Origin: Anthocerotibacter panamensis C109
Lineage (GTDB): Bacteria > Cyanobacteriota > Cyanobacteriia > Gloeobacterales > Anthocerotibacteraceae
Direction: 5' to 3'
Length of the DNA stretch: 64,000 bases
NCBI RefSeq assembly: GCF_018389385.1
Contig: NZ_CP062698.1
Coordinates: 2,483,501 to 2,547,500 of the forward strand
Position numbers and translations under genes: made by a program. The notes below the pieces were generated by a model that was given only the letters and a program-made list of their open reading frames with translations, did not search any database and was not told the origin of the DNA. Shown here piece by piece: positions 7,796 through 16,429 of this stretch; within the stretch, counting starts at the first letter, position 1; each line of letters begins with the position of its first letter.

Positions 7796-9382
7796 CTACA
7801 GAGGACGGTAGACGCGGTAGTTGAGTTCGGGGAAGACGTTGTCCAGATATTCCACCTTCTCCAACCATTCGCGGTCAAGTTTCCCGCCGTTGAGGGCATC
7901 GTGGAGCCGATTGAAGCGCAACAGGTGCGAACGAGTGCGGCGGATGGCGTAGGGGACCATCGTGGCAGTGCGCATGATAAAGGCCCAGTCAGAGGATTGA
8001 GCCAATAGGAGTTCACGGGCGCACTGATTTAAGGCCCGCCATTCCCATTCATCTTGGGGTTCGCGCTTGGATAGCTCGATCATCCGCTCCGTGGCCTTGT
8101 GCAAGTGCGGGTAGATCCAGGCGTTGGTGTCGTTGAGCCAGTATTCGTGGAAGCCCCTAGACCCCCAACTGGACTGGGCGGGGCTACAGACCTGCTGGGT
8201 GGGATTGAGATTTAGATACTCCGCCAGATTGGTCATCTGGAAGGTGTGCTGGTCGTAGTACGCCTTGCGAATCAGAAAGTTCAGGAACCAAGGGCCTTCA
8301 TACCACCAGTGACCGAAGAGTTCGGCGTCATAGGGAGAAAGGACAATGGGCTCGCGGCCCATGATGTTATGGAGGTAATTGATCTGGCGTATGCGGTTGT
8401 GCATGAAGTTCTCGGCATGTTCTGCGGCTTTCTCCATCGCCCAGTAGGGGTCGTAGAGTTCTTTGGCATCAGGCCCGGTGCGGGTGGTGATGCGGTGGTA
8501 CTTGATGCCGGTGTTTTTGCGTGTGCCGTTGGGGATGATGTAGGGCTTAATGTACTCGTAGTCGGCTTCGTAGCCCAGGTCTTTATAAAATTCGCGGTAG
8601 ACTGGGTCGCCGGGATAGCCGACCTCCGAACTCCAGACCTGCTGCGAGGATTCGTAGTCCCGACCAAAGACCGCCACCCCAGAATGCGAGAAGATGGGTG
8701 CGTAGGGACCGTAACGGGGCCGGGGTTTAGCGTAGAGGACTCCGTGGGCATCGGTGATGAAGTAACGCAGACCCACATCCGCCAACATCCGCTCCAGACC
8801 TGGGAAGAAGGCGCACTCTGCCAGCCAGATGCCCTTGGGTGGCTGCCCAAAAGCCTCACTATAGGAATCCACGGCAACCTTGAGCTGTGCCCAGACAGCC
8901 TGGGGATACATCTGCATCAAGGGCAGATAGCCATGGGTTGCCCCACAGGTGAGGATATCGAGGTTGCCCTGGTCCTGGAAATGCTTAAACGCGGTGATCA
9001 GGTTGCGGTCGTAGGCATTCCAGGTATCGTAAGCTTGCTGGAAATAGTCTTCGTAGTGGCGAGACAGATAGAGCAGATGCCCATGGTCGTGGTTGCGCGA
9101 AATTTCTTTCTGGATGAGTTCTTGGGTAAGGGCTAGGTGCTGGTCGTATTTATCTTGCAGGTAGGGGTCTTGGAGCATCGCGACCAAAGGCGGGGTCAAG
9201 GACATGGTCAGTTTGAAGTCGATGCCATCCGCTTCTAGGCCCTCAAACATCCGAATCAGGGGGATATAAGTCTCAGTGATAGCCTCAAACAGCCACTCCT
9301 CCTCCAGGACGTAATCGCTCTCTGGGTGCCGTACAAAGGGCAAATGGGCGTGCAGTACTAAAGCCAGATAACCAAGCGCCAT
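7796..9382 (-). CDS. GH57 family 1,4-alpha-glucan branching enzyme
   Basis: The 528-residue protein belongs to the GH57 branching-enzyme subgroup, which makes alpha-1,6 branch points in glycogen-like glucans in the cytoplasm. Visible GH57 regions are HAHLPFVRHPE (region 1, residues 11-21), the catalytic-nucleophile region WLAECAFFPG, and SPYDAELFGHWWYEGP with the acid/base Asp. The Trp-rich C-terminal helical domain (DUF1957-like) follows. I start at the ATG at 9382, which has GGGAGG upstream at good spacing; an in-frame start 30 bases earlier lacks this. It is a single-gene unit with its own terminator. Its product probably acts in carbon storage. Confidence 0.92.
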   Translation of the reverse strand: MALGYLALVLHAHLPFVRHPESDYVLEEEWLFEAITETYIPLIRMFEGLEADGIDFKLTMSLTPPLVAMLQDPYLQDKYDQHLALTQELIQKEISRNHDHGHLLYLSRHYEDYFQQAYDTWNAYDRNLITAFKHFQDQGNLDILTCGATHGYLPLMQMYPQAVWAQLKVAVDSYSEAFGQPPKGIWLAECAFFPGLERMLADVGLRYFITDAHGVLYAKPRPRYGPYAPIFSHSGVAVFGRDYESSQQVWSSEVGYPGDPVYREFYKDLGYEADYEYIKPYIIPNGTRKNTGIKYHRITTRTGPDAKELYDPYWAMEKAAEHAENFMHNRIRQINYLHNIMGREPIVLSPYDAELFGHWWYEGPWFLNFLIRKAYYDQHTFQMTNLAEYLNLNPTQQVCSPAQSSWGSRGFHEYWLNDTNAWIYPHLHKATERMIELSKREPQDEWEWRALNQCARELLLAQSSDWAFIMRTATMVPYAIRRTRSHLLRFNRLHDALNGGKLDREWLEKVEYLDNVFPELNYRVYRPL

Positions 9383-9526
9383 GAATACCTCCCGAATCCC
9401 ATGTGTAGACATGAGTCCTAGGGAGTATTTTGACAGACATTAGCCCCCAAGAGGGTAGATCCGACGAAAAGGGTGGTAAATCCTGCTGCTCCCCTGCCTG
9501 ATGGGTAACGTTGCAAGGAATACCCG

Positions 9527-11494
9527 TTAGACCCAGCCTTTCACCTCGGCGTCAGTGAGGGGTTTTTCCAGCTTGGTGTACTCGCTGCGAGCAGAGCGCA
9601 GTAAGTGTTTCATCTGTACCGATTCCTCAGCATCCGCCGCCAAAAAAGCTGCATTGAGGGCGATGTTGCGGATGTTGCCCCCGGCGACATTGAGGCGGGC
9701 TAGTTTGTGGACATCCAGGCCCTCGGTGGGGGTGGCTTTGGGGAAAATACGCTGCCAGATCTCAGCTCGTTGGGCGGCATCCGGGAAGGGGAAGCGGACC
9801 ATAAACCGAATCCGGCGCAGAAACGCGCTATCTAGAGCGTCCTTGAGATTGGTGGTGAGAATGGCGAGCCCCCGATAGGCTTCCATCCGCTGCAATAGGT
9901 AGCTGACCTCAATGTTGGCGTGGCGGTCATGGCTGTCCTTGACTTCACTGCGCTTGCCGAACAGGGCATCAGCCTCATCGAAGAGCAGGACCGCGCTACT
10001 GATCTCGGCGGCATCGAAGATACGTCGGAGATTCTTTTCGGTTTCACCGATATATTTGCTGACCACTGCGCTCAGGTCGATACGGTAGAGATCCAGACCC
10101 AACGCCTGAGCAATCACCTCGGCGGCCATGGTCTTACCCGTGCCACTCGCCCCGGCAAAAAGAGCACTGATACCCAACCCCCGCCCGCCCTTGTCCGCAA
10201 AACCCCACTGGCTATAAACCTTGGCTCGCTGCCGGACGTGGGCTGTGATGTCCATCAGCACTTGACGCTGCGCCTCGGGGAGGACGAGATCCTCCCAACT
10301 GGGCGTGCCCTCCATCCGCTGGGCCAAGTCTTCAAGGCGGGGGCGGGCTTGTTTGCGACAGGTGTCCCAAAGGGCTCGCTCCAGACTAGAGGAGTCGTCC
10401 GGGTCCTCCAGCCGCACCAGCGTCTCGGCGCAAGCGGCCTGGATTGTGGGCAGACTCAGGTTGAAATGGGCCACCAGCCGATTTACCTGTCCATTGAGGT
10501 CTGCCGCTCTGCTCCCTAGCGCTACCTGCCAGATCTGGCGCTGCTCGTCGCTGTTGGGCGGCAAAACATCGTAGGTGATGATAGAGCGCAAATGGGAGCG
10601 GCGGCGGTCACGGGTGAGCAGCAGTAGCGGACAGCGCACCTGCTCCATGAAGCGGACGACCGCCGCCTCAAGCCCGTCATCGCTGGAGTGCAGTTCGTCA
10701 CAATCTAGCAGCAATGCCCGCGCACCCAGATTCGCTTCTCGCTCCCAGCGGGTCACGAAATTTTGTAATGCCGCATTCGCTAACGGCAGGGCTTGGGCGG
10801 TGAGCAGGAACGGGCTAAACCCTAAAAGGCTACAGGCAGCGGCGGCGATGGCACGTTTACTCGTCGCGTCGTCCCCGCACAGTTGCACCACTGGCAGAAA
10901 GGAATTTACTCCTTTCTGGGTCAGCGTATTGGCGATAAGTTGGGCTAAAACTTGATGGGAAGGTGCAAGTTCTGTAGGGGCATCCAGTGGGTAGACCAAG
11001 TGCTGGAGTTGCTCCTCCAAATGGTCAGAGCCGACCAGAAAGTGCAAAATCCGTTCCTCGATACGCAGGGGACTCAAGGTGAGCACCTCGCCTGTACCAA
11101 TCTTGATCAAATGCCAGCGCTGTAGCGGCGAATGGGAGGTGAGGGCGCTCCAGTGGGGATCGGGCAGAGCAGACAAAGCCAGACTAAAGGTAGGAAAATC
11201 TCGCTGGGGGTCATCCTGGGCAGTAGCATACAGACGGCTGAAGGAGGCGTCCAGCTCCACGCCCAGACACATCAGCAAGACCCCTTGCTCAAAAGAGGAG
11301 AGCCGGAAAAGCTGGCTAAGTCGCGTCAAGCTGGCTTGGGCAGGCAGCGCATCTGTAGCTTTGTGGAGGGCCTTTTGAGCCTGAGCCATGGCCCTGCTGT
11401 CCTGGACTTTTTTTTCCAGAAAGGCTCGAATCACCGCCAGATTTGCCATCAGATAGTTCCGGTTGGCATCTTGCCAGCAGATAGAAGCAGTCAT
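9527..11494 (-). CDS. AAA+ ATPase of the contractile injection system type (Afp15/Pvc15-like)
   Basis: A 655-residue ATPase with a long helical N-terminal part and, in its last third, one AAA+ module: Walker A GASGTGKT (about residues 447-454), Walker B LLFDEADALFG (about 500-510), sensor-1 region ILTTNLKDALDSAFLRR and an arginine-finger candidate RRIRF. This layout, with the first half holding a degenerate NTPase-like region (LLLDCDELHS), matches ATPases encoded in extracellular contractile injection system (eCIS) loci, where they are needed for particle assembly or cargo loading. Its start overlaps the stop of the Pvc16-like gene by 4 bases (ATGA), so the two form one operon and share function. 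No sheath, tube or baseplate genes are present nearby. Confidence 0.85.
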   Translation of the reverse strand: MTASICWQDANRNYLMANLAVIRAFLEKKVQDSRAMAQAQKALHKATDALPAQASLTRLSQLFRLSSFEQGVLLMCLGVELDASFSRLYATAQDDPQRDFPTFSLALSALPDPHWSALTSHSPLQRWHLIKIGTGEVLTLSPLRIEERILHFLVGSDHLEEQLQHLVYPLDAPTELAPSHQVLAQLIANTLTQKGVNSFLPVVQLCGDDATSKRAIAAAACSLLGFSPFLLTAQALPLANAALQNFVTRWEREANLGARALLLDCDELHSSDDGLEAAVVRFMEQVRCPLLLLTRDRRRSHLRSIITYDVLPPNSDEQRQIWQVALGSRAADLNGQVNRLVAHFNLSLPTIQAACAETLVRLEDPDDSSSLERALWDTCRKQARPRLEDLAQRMEGTPSWEDLVLPEAQRQVLMDITAHVRQRAKVYSQWGFADKGGRGLGISALFAGASGTGKTMAAEVIAQALGLDLYRIDLSAVVSKYIGETEKNLRRIFDAAEISSAVLLFDEADALFGKRSEVKDSHDRHANIEVSYLLQRMEAYRGLAILTTNLKDALDSAFLRRIRFMVRFPFPDAAQRAEIWQRIFPKATPTEGLDVHKLARLNVAGGNIRNIALNAAFLAADAEESVQMKHLLRSARSEYTKLEKPLTDAEVKGWV

Positions 11495-12771
11495 GAGATC
11501 TCTATCGTCGGGCCAATATATTGCTCAAAAGTGGGGCTCTCGGCGTCCTGGTCTACGCGCAGCAGGCTCTCCGCTCCATCGACCTGGACTCGTGCTAGAT
11601 ATAACCCGCGCTTGACGCCAGGTACCCGAAACGACACCGTGGCGCTGTCCTCAGCCCGCGGTGGAGCCATAAACGTATAAGCTGCCGGATCTTCGGTCGA
11701 GCGCTCATTCAAGACTAGGGCAAGGCGCTGGGTGCGCCCCACCATCGGGTTGACCTGGAGCGTGACTTCAATGGTGTCAGGTTCATTGCCGGTGCCCTCA
11801 ATCCGGTCCACAGCGGTTCGAATAATGGTCGGGCGCAGGATAAAAGCCAGGACATTTGACTCCAAGATGCGCTCTGGACCTGGACTTGGACTTGGCTGAT
11901 AGCGGTGGATGATCTGAATTCCCTGAGCCCCGGACCGCAGTGCCCGCGAGTCCACATTGGTCAGCGACAGCGTGACCTGAGTTTCTTTGACCTCACTGGG
12001 CTCCACATCCACACCGCCCACACGCACGAGGGTCCGGTCATTGAGCAGACCCTTACCCTTGATCTGGAGGGTGCTGCTCATCAAGATGAGCTGGTCTTTG
12101 CTTTGATGCCAGAGCTTTGCATTCGCTTCAATGACTGCGATGTGATCGATGCGCACCTGGGATGGCGTTACCCTGAGGCGACTGTCGCGGACAGGCAGCG
12201 CACGTTGGGGCGTGTCATCGCTCTCGATGAGGACCGTGCTGGCTTTGTAAGCTATCGAGAGGGTGTAGGCTGTCTGGAAGAAAACAGACCAGATTTTGGA
12301 GAGTTCATCGGTCGTCAAAGTGGTGGGGGTGAACTTGATGAGGTCGATCTGCTCAAGGAGGTTGGAGCCCCCAAGGTAGGAGAACGTTGCATCGGCTACC
12401 GTGTCGCGGATCATCTCCTGGGTCAGCACAGGCCGTGAATGCAGTGTCCTGACCACGCTTCCAAGTAAGCGCTGGGGTTCTAGTTCAGTCTCGTTTCCAT
12501 AAAAAGAAACAATATAGAACAGATCGAGAGCGGTCTGAGGCCGCTTGACGAACTCCCCCTTGCCATGGCGCGTGGGCAAGTCTGCATTGCGCCAGACTAC
12601 CGGGGCAGCCTGATAGAGATAGACATTGACCCGGCTTTCTGGAGTCCCGCTACCGGAGGCGTCAGGGCGCAGCGTAGTCACTGTAGCCCCGTCCACATCC
12701 GCTTGGACACTCGCTTGGAGAACCCGCTGAAGCGTGGCGGTCACCGTGGCAATGGCGAGATGATTACTCAT
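11491..12771 (-). CDS. Pvc16/DUF4255 family eCIS tail-terminator-like protein
   Basis: The ~426-residue product begins with the DUF4255 (Pvc16 N-terminal) domain: NHLAIATVTATLQRVLQ, then RVNVYLYQAAPVVWRNADLP and TALDLFYIVSFYGNETELEPQRLLGSVVRTLH. Pvc16/Afp16 caps the sheath and tube of eCIS particles. The extra C-terminal ~220 residues look beta-rich (a TIG-like stretch begins near PSQVRIDHI), longer than the minimal cap and seen in cyanobacterial and actinobacterial homologues. It is the first gene of a two-gene operon with the AAA+ ATPase. ATG at 12771 is preferred; a TTG one codon earlier is possible. Confidence 0.85.
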   Translation of the reverse strand: MSNHLAIATVTATLQRVLQASVQADVDGATVTTLRPDASGSGTPESRVNVYLYQAAPVVWRNADLPTRHGKGEFVKRPQTALDLFYIVSFYGNETELEPQRLLGSVVRTLHSRPVLTQEMIRDTVADATFSYLGGSNLLEQIDLIKFTPTTLTTDELSKIWSVFFQTAYTLSIAYKASTVLIESDDTPQRALPVRDSRLRVTPSQVRIDHIAVIEANAKLWHQSKDQLILMSSTLQIKGKGLLNDRTLVRVGGVDVEPSEVKETQVTLSLTNVDSRALRSGAQGIQIIHRYQPSPSPGPERILESNVLAFILRPTIIRTAVDRIEGTGNEPDTIEVTLQVNPMVGRTQRLALVLNERSTEDPAAYTFMAPPRAEDSATVSFRVPGVKRGLYLARVQVDGAESLLRVDQDAESPTFEQYIGPTIEIS

Positions 12772-13071
12772 CAAAAAACCCCGCGATGAACCCTGTGCTC
12801 AAAACCGAGAGATAGTGGCTGGGCTTGTATCGATAAAACATTGACCACGTCAGCACTGCCCCTCAAACAATATCCTGAATTACGCGCCTGACAATATTCG
12901 ACAAAAGTACAGGATTTATTCAAGCCACGCAACCTGAACCGACAACCGCGCAATGGTCCCATCGCTCCGCCGGAGGGGACGCAGGTGCCTGAGTTGCTCC
13001 TGCCGTATTTTCTCTGAAGACAGCCTTTACCGGTTCTGTCACACTATGGATGTCCTTAAGCGGCATGTACT
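12772..13071. other. Divergent promoter region between eCIS assembly genes and the toxin gene
   Basis: No coding frame is supported. This 300-bp stretch must hold divergent promoters. A TTGACC near 12841 with an ACAATAT further right is a weak plus-strand candidate. No operator-like palindrome stands out. Confidence 0.35.
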
Positions 13072-14580
13072 ATGGGCTGGCAACGGGAATATCAGGCTAG
13101 AAAGACTAAAAAGTTTGATGCTTCAGATACCCCAGTCGTCTCGACACGCAGCGCCAAAGCACCGCAACGCAAAAAGGAAGCCCTCCTAGATCTGCAAACC
13201 CAACAGGCACAAGCCCTGCATTACGGATATAACCTCAGCCAGGTGCCGGTCCATCCCAAACACCCCACTGGAGCGTTCGGCGATACTTATGAGCAAGAAG
13301 TAGCCCTACCCACCATCCAGAGCCAGCCAGAAGAACAAGTCCCTGCATCGCAGGAAGAGTCCTCCTTCATCCAGCCGAGGTTCGGGTTTGACTTCACTAA
13401 AATACGCATCGACGCGGACCCTACCACCGTGTCGATGAGCTGGGAACGCGCTGCCCAAGCGCATAGTGCAGATATCAGAAGGAGGGTACAGCGCAAAGAA
13501 GAAGAACCCGTCAAGTCCGAGTCGTCTGCTCTGAATATTGCTGGGATGAGCAGTCCCCAAAAACTAGAGGCAGCCCTCCAACACACATTGCCCTTATTAC
13601 CCGCCGAGGTCCGTACTAAAGTCCAAGCCTTGCTCTCCCCTGAAGCGCTAGCAACGATAGCGGCAGTAGCGGCGGTCTGGGCTGCTTCACACGCCATGGG
13701 CATCGGGGAGGTGATTGACCTAGTGCTGTTGGGATTGGGCATCACTGCTTTAGGCACTGAGGTTGTCGGAGTGGTGCAGGATGTCGGGGGTTTTATCACA
13801 GGCAGTATGGATGCGAAGTCCACAGCAGACCTAGACCGGGCGGCGGAGCATCTAGCACGGGCAATTGCCACGGTGGGAGTGGATACAGTCATCGCACTGT
13901 TGACCCATCAGGCAGGGGGTGTGGCGAAGGACCGTTTGCCGCCCGGAGGACAGCCGGAGATGGTCACGCCCGAGGGAATGCGCGTGCGCGTGCCCGAGGC
14001 TGAGCACCACACGAAACCTCTAGCTATCGAGGCGAAACGGGGGAGTGAGGCGGCGCAGGCTAAACTAGAAAAAATCAGAGAATTAAAGCGCCAGCAAAGA
14101 CTTAAGGAGGCAATTGAAGAAGCAGAAAAAAGGGGTAAGCTCTCCAAACCTTCTCTTAGCCAAGAAGATATAGACTGGCTCAATGCAGACTCTAGCGGAC
14201 GGCGTAAGGAGCTTGCTTATGACCCAGATGGTAAATTTTTTAATGTACAGGAGGCAAAAGCTGCTTTACAAGTTGAACAAGACGAGATTTTGAAAAGCCC
14301 TTTGAGGAGAGCATTTGATGAAAGTGGTCATAGCCAGGGAGGAGATTATGTAGATGCCGATGGGAAGATGTGGGATTTCATCACGGGGCTAGATGATCCT
14401 GTACGTGGAGCAAATGAGATTTTTAAGAAAGCATTGCCTAAGAAAGGTGAGCCAGGAGAGGATGTGCTTGTTGATGCCTTAAGTCTTACTCTAGAACAAC
14501 AACGTGTCTTGGAGCTTGAAGTACAGAGAAGACCAAAACCGCCAGGAACAGGAGAAATTCGCTTTGTACCCAGAAGATGA
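13072..14580 (+). CDS. Polymorphic toxin with eCIS cargo-type leader
   Basis: The 502-residue protein is modular. Residues 1-~150 resemble the leader of DUF4157-type eCIS cargo: a basic start (MGWQREYQARKTKKF), the signature-like GDTYEQEVA, FGFDFTKIRIDADP matching the 'FGHDFS.VRVH.D' region, and VQRKEEE. The metallopeptidase HExxH part of DUF4157 is missing. Residues ~160-330 are a hydrophobic pre-toxin region (ALATIAAVAAVWAASHAMG, GTEVVGVVQDVGGFI) that recurs downstream. The C-terminal ~150 residues, AT-richer in DNA, contain ESGHSQGGDYVDADGKMWDF, which suggests a nuclease-like toxin tip; this last step is inference. A pentapeptide-repeat gene follows after 13 bases and may confer immunity. 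Confidence 0.75.
   Translation: MGWQREYQARKTKKFDASDTPVVSTRSAKAPQRKKEALLDLQTQQAQALHYGYNLSQVPVHPKHPTGAFGDTYEQEVALPTIQSQPEEQVPASQEESSFIQPRFGFDFTKIRIDADPTTVSMSWERAAQAHSADIRRRVQRKEEEPVKSESSALNIAGMSSPQKLEAALQHTLPLLPAEVRTKVQALLSPEALATIAAVAAVWAASHAMGIGEVIDLVLLGLGITALGTEVVGVVQDVGGFITGSMDAKSTADLDRAAEHLARAIATVGVDTVIALLTHQAGGVAKDRLPPGGQPEMVTPEGMRVRVPEAEHHTKPLAIEAKRGSEAAQAKLEKIRELKRQQRLKEAIEEAEKRGKLSKPSLSQEDIDWLNADSSGRRKELAYDPDGKFFNVQEAKAALQVEQDEILKSPLRRAFDESGHSQGGDYVDADGKMWDFITGLDDPVRGANEIFKKALPKKGEPGEDVLVDALSLTLEQQRVLELEVQRRPKPPGTGEIRFVPRR
13700..14063 (+). repeat. Pre-toxin module, copy A (intact, inside the toxin gene)
   Basis: This part of the toxin gene recurs at 15330-15688 with high nucleotide similarity (for example, GAAGGACCGTTTGCCGCC is in both), and in decayed form near 16446-16520. 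Similarity stops near CAGGCTA in copies A and B, exactly where the C-terminal toxin parts start to differ. Confidence 0.8.
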
Positions 14581-14593
14581 GTATAGGAAAACC

Positions 14594-15301
14594 ATGAAGC
14601 AGGAACAGTTGGATAAACTTTTGTCAGAGCATAAATCGTGGTTTGATGACAAATCTAAGGGGGCTCGCCTCAAGCTAATAGGCGTTGACTTGAGAGAAGC
14701 TAATCTCGTAGGAGGTGGACTCTATGACGCATATCTAGAGGATGTAGACTTTACAGGGGCAAACCTTCGGGGAGCCTTATTTCTCCGTGCGGAACTTAAA
14801 AACATACGTTTCTGTGGAGCAGATATGACCGCAGTAGATTTTACTAACGCTACCTTAAGAGATGTTGATTTTTCAGGTGCCAATCTGACTGAGGGGCAAC
14901 TAGCTAGTATCCGAGCTTATGATTGTAAGTTTAATGTAGCTCGGATGAACAAAGCTTTTCTGGTAAAAGCTAACTTGGATGCAGTAAGCATGAAGGGGGC
15001 ATCTCTGAGAGAAGCAGAATGTAGGCGTCTTTATCTAAGTCCAGGTTCGTTGCAACAAGCAGATCTCTATAAAGCTGACTTTAGCTATGCACTACTTGAT
15101 AATGTTGATTTGAGAGAAGCTAATCTTGCTGAAACTATCTTTTTCCATACTCGGATGGGTCCAATCCATATTCATGGCATTAAAGGGATACCTGCCCAAA
15201 TTGGGCATTGTGGTATTGAGAATATCGACTTTAGTGAAGCAGGGGATGGATCTGATATTCGTTCCGAAGGATTTTTTGACCATTTGCGCGTAAACAATTA
15301 A
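14594..15301 (+). CDS. Pentapeptide-repeat protein, candidate immunity protein
   Basis: The ~235-residue product has a short helical head (KQEQLDKLLSEHKSWFDDKS) and then many A(D/N)LxX pentapeptide repeats (VDLREANL, ANLRGALF, VDFSGANL, ANLDAVSM, VDLREANLAET), which fold as a right-handed quadrilateral beta-helix. The 'L..LL..H..W' head before the repeats is common in small pentapeptide proteins coded next to toxins. Its position, 13 bases after the toxin stop, suggests a role as its immunity partner, but that is inference. The ATG at 14594 has AGGA upstream; an in-frame start at 14504 would lie inside the toxin gene. Confidence 0.75.
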   Translation: MKQEQLDKLLSEHKSWFDDKSKGARLKLIGVDLREANLVGGGLYDAYLEDVDFTGANLRGALFLRAELKNIRFCGADMTAVDFTNATLRDVDFSGANLTEGQLASIRAYDCKFNVARMNKAFLVKANLDAVSMKGASLREAECRRLYLSPGSLQQADLYKADFSYALLDNVDLREANLAETIFFHTRMGPIHIHGIKGIPAQIGHCGIENIDFSEAGDGSDIRSEGFFDHLRVNN

Positions 15302-15329
15302 TCGACGTTCTACCTCTATTCGCCCTGTA

Positions 15330-15688
15330 GGGATCGGAGAGATTGCCGACTTAGTGCTGGTTGGGGGCGTTGGCGCTTGGGACTGAGGTTGTCGGAGTAG
15401 TGCAGGATGTCGGGGGCTTTGTCACAGGTAGTATTGATGCGAAATCGACTGCGGATTTGGACCGGGCGGCGGGGCACTTGGCGCGGGCAGTTTCTACTGT
15501 CGGGGTGGATACAGTCCTTGCGGTGTTGATGCATAAGGCGGGGAGTGCGGCGAAGGACCGTTTGCCGCCCGGAGGACAGCCGGAGATGGTTACGCCTGAG
15601 GGGATGCGCGTGCGTGCGCCCGAGGGTGAGCCCCACGCAAAACCCCTAGCTATCGAAGGGAAACAGCAAGGTAGCTTGGGGCAGGCTA
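15330..15688 (+). repeat. Pre-toxin module, copy B (orphan)
   Basis: A partial duplicate of 13700-14063. It begins inside the module (GGATCGGAGAGATTG...) without any leader-coding sequence. A small length difference near 15360 shifts its frame relative to copy A. After the shared CAGGCTAG it continues into a different toxin C-terminus. Confidence 0.8.
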
Positions 15689-16077
15689 GGTTGGACCAAA
15701 AAAGGCGTAGCATTAGCTTTTATGATTCAGCACTGATCCAAGAGTTAGAACGAGCAGGAATAAAACATACTCCAGAAGATATTTTAGGAATTGCACGTGA
15801 TCAGACTGACCGTATTGTATTCCTAGAAACTGGAAATGCTAGAGCTGGCTTCACGCACATAGCCAACCAGCATAGTGTGGATTTTGCTAATCAGGGAATT
15901 GCTGAATCTCAACTTTCCGAGTTTATTTTAAATGCCGTTATTCGGGGTAAAATAGTAGAGTATCAGGGAAAAGGTGGTACACGCCCAGTTTTTGAGCACA
16001 TTTTTAATGGGCAGAGATATCTCACGGGGGTTACTATTGGGAGTAATGGTTTTATCGTAGGTGCAAATCCAAGGTAG
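15361..16077 (+). CDS. Orphan toxin cassette: pre-toxin module plus nuclease-like C-terminal domain
   Basis: The 238-residue frame starts at a TTG inside pre-toxin module copy B, so the eCIS leader is absent. It is probably a displaced 3' cassette, not a complete gene. The C-terminal ~130 residues (from SISFYDSALIQELERAG) carry GFTHIANQHSVDF, GIAESQLSEFILNAV, GKIVEYQG and the ending TVGSNGFIVGANP. This resembles the BECR-fold (barnase/EndoU/colicin/RelE-like) RNase tips of polymorphic toxins. I am fairly sure of the toxin-tip resemblance and less sure of the exact fold. It is followed after 24 bases by a small, likely immunity, gene. Recombination with copy A would replace the tip of the full toxin. 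Confidence 0.7.
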   Translation: MGALALGTEVVGVVQDVGGFVTGSIDAKSTADLDRAAGHLARAVSTVGVDTVLAVLMHKAGSAAKDRLPPGGQPEMVTPEGMRVRAPEGEPHAKPLAIEGKQQGSLGQARLDQKRRSISFYDSALIQELERAGIKHTPEDILGIARDQTDRIVFLETGNARAGFTHIANQHSVDFANQGIAESQLSEFILNAVIRGKIVEYQGKGGTRPVFEHIFNGQRYLTGVTIGSNGFIVGANPR

Positions 16078-16101
16078 AAATGTTAGGAGCGGAGGAGAGT
16101 G

Positions 16102-16425
16102 ATGCGGATAATTAAACTGATGGCGGACTATGGATGTCATCCTTTGTGGGACATTGGCCCGACTGGACCTAGAGATATTGATCCGCAGAATTTACCCCTC
16201 TCAGAAAGTCTTATAAAAAAACTGGAAATTTGGTCCAGACAATATGATGAAACGCTGAATGAGGATTATCCTCCTGATTCTGGTTTTCCGACAACAAGCG
16301 AACATGGATCTTTTGTTATGCAGGGCAAGTATTTGGCTCAGGAAATTAGCAAGGAGCTTGGTTCAGAGTATAAAGTTTTTTACTACGATGATTTAATAGA
16401 CAAAACAATTGCTATCGAGAATTAA
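16102..16425 (+). CDS. Putative immunity protein of the orphan toxin cassette
   Basis: The 107-residue cytosolic protein contains IKLMADYGCHPLWDIG, IDPQNLPLSESL, WSRQYDETLNEDYPPDSGF and a final EISKELGSEYKVFYYDD. This pattern (ADYGC.PLW...P..LPLS....L..W...YD.TL) is typical of small proteins coded directly after toxin tips. I call it an immunity protein from this resemblance and from its place 24 bases after the toxin cassette. GGAGGAG at 16091-16097 supports the ATG at 16102 over the adjoining GTG. Confidence 0.7.
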   Translation: MRIIKLMADYGCHPLWDIGPTGPRDIDPQNLPLSESLIKKLEIWSRQYDETLNEDYPPDSGFPTTSEHGSFVMQGKYLAQEISKELGSEYKVFYYDDLIDKTIAIEN

Positions 16426-16429
16426 ATAT

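Noticed and set aside
8246-9136. 296-codon plus-strand frame inside the GH57 gene
   Set aside because: It is the antisense shadow of a well-conserved enzyme, with no ribosome-binding site and no domain resemblance.
13287-13892. Minus-strand frame of 201 codons inside the toxin gene (and a similar one at 15351-15713)
   Set aside because: The two frames resemble each other only because they are antisense to the duplicated pre-toxin module; no start signals are seen.
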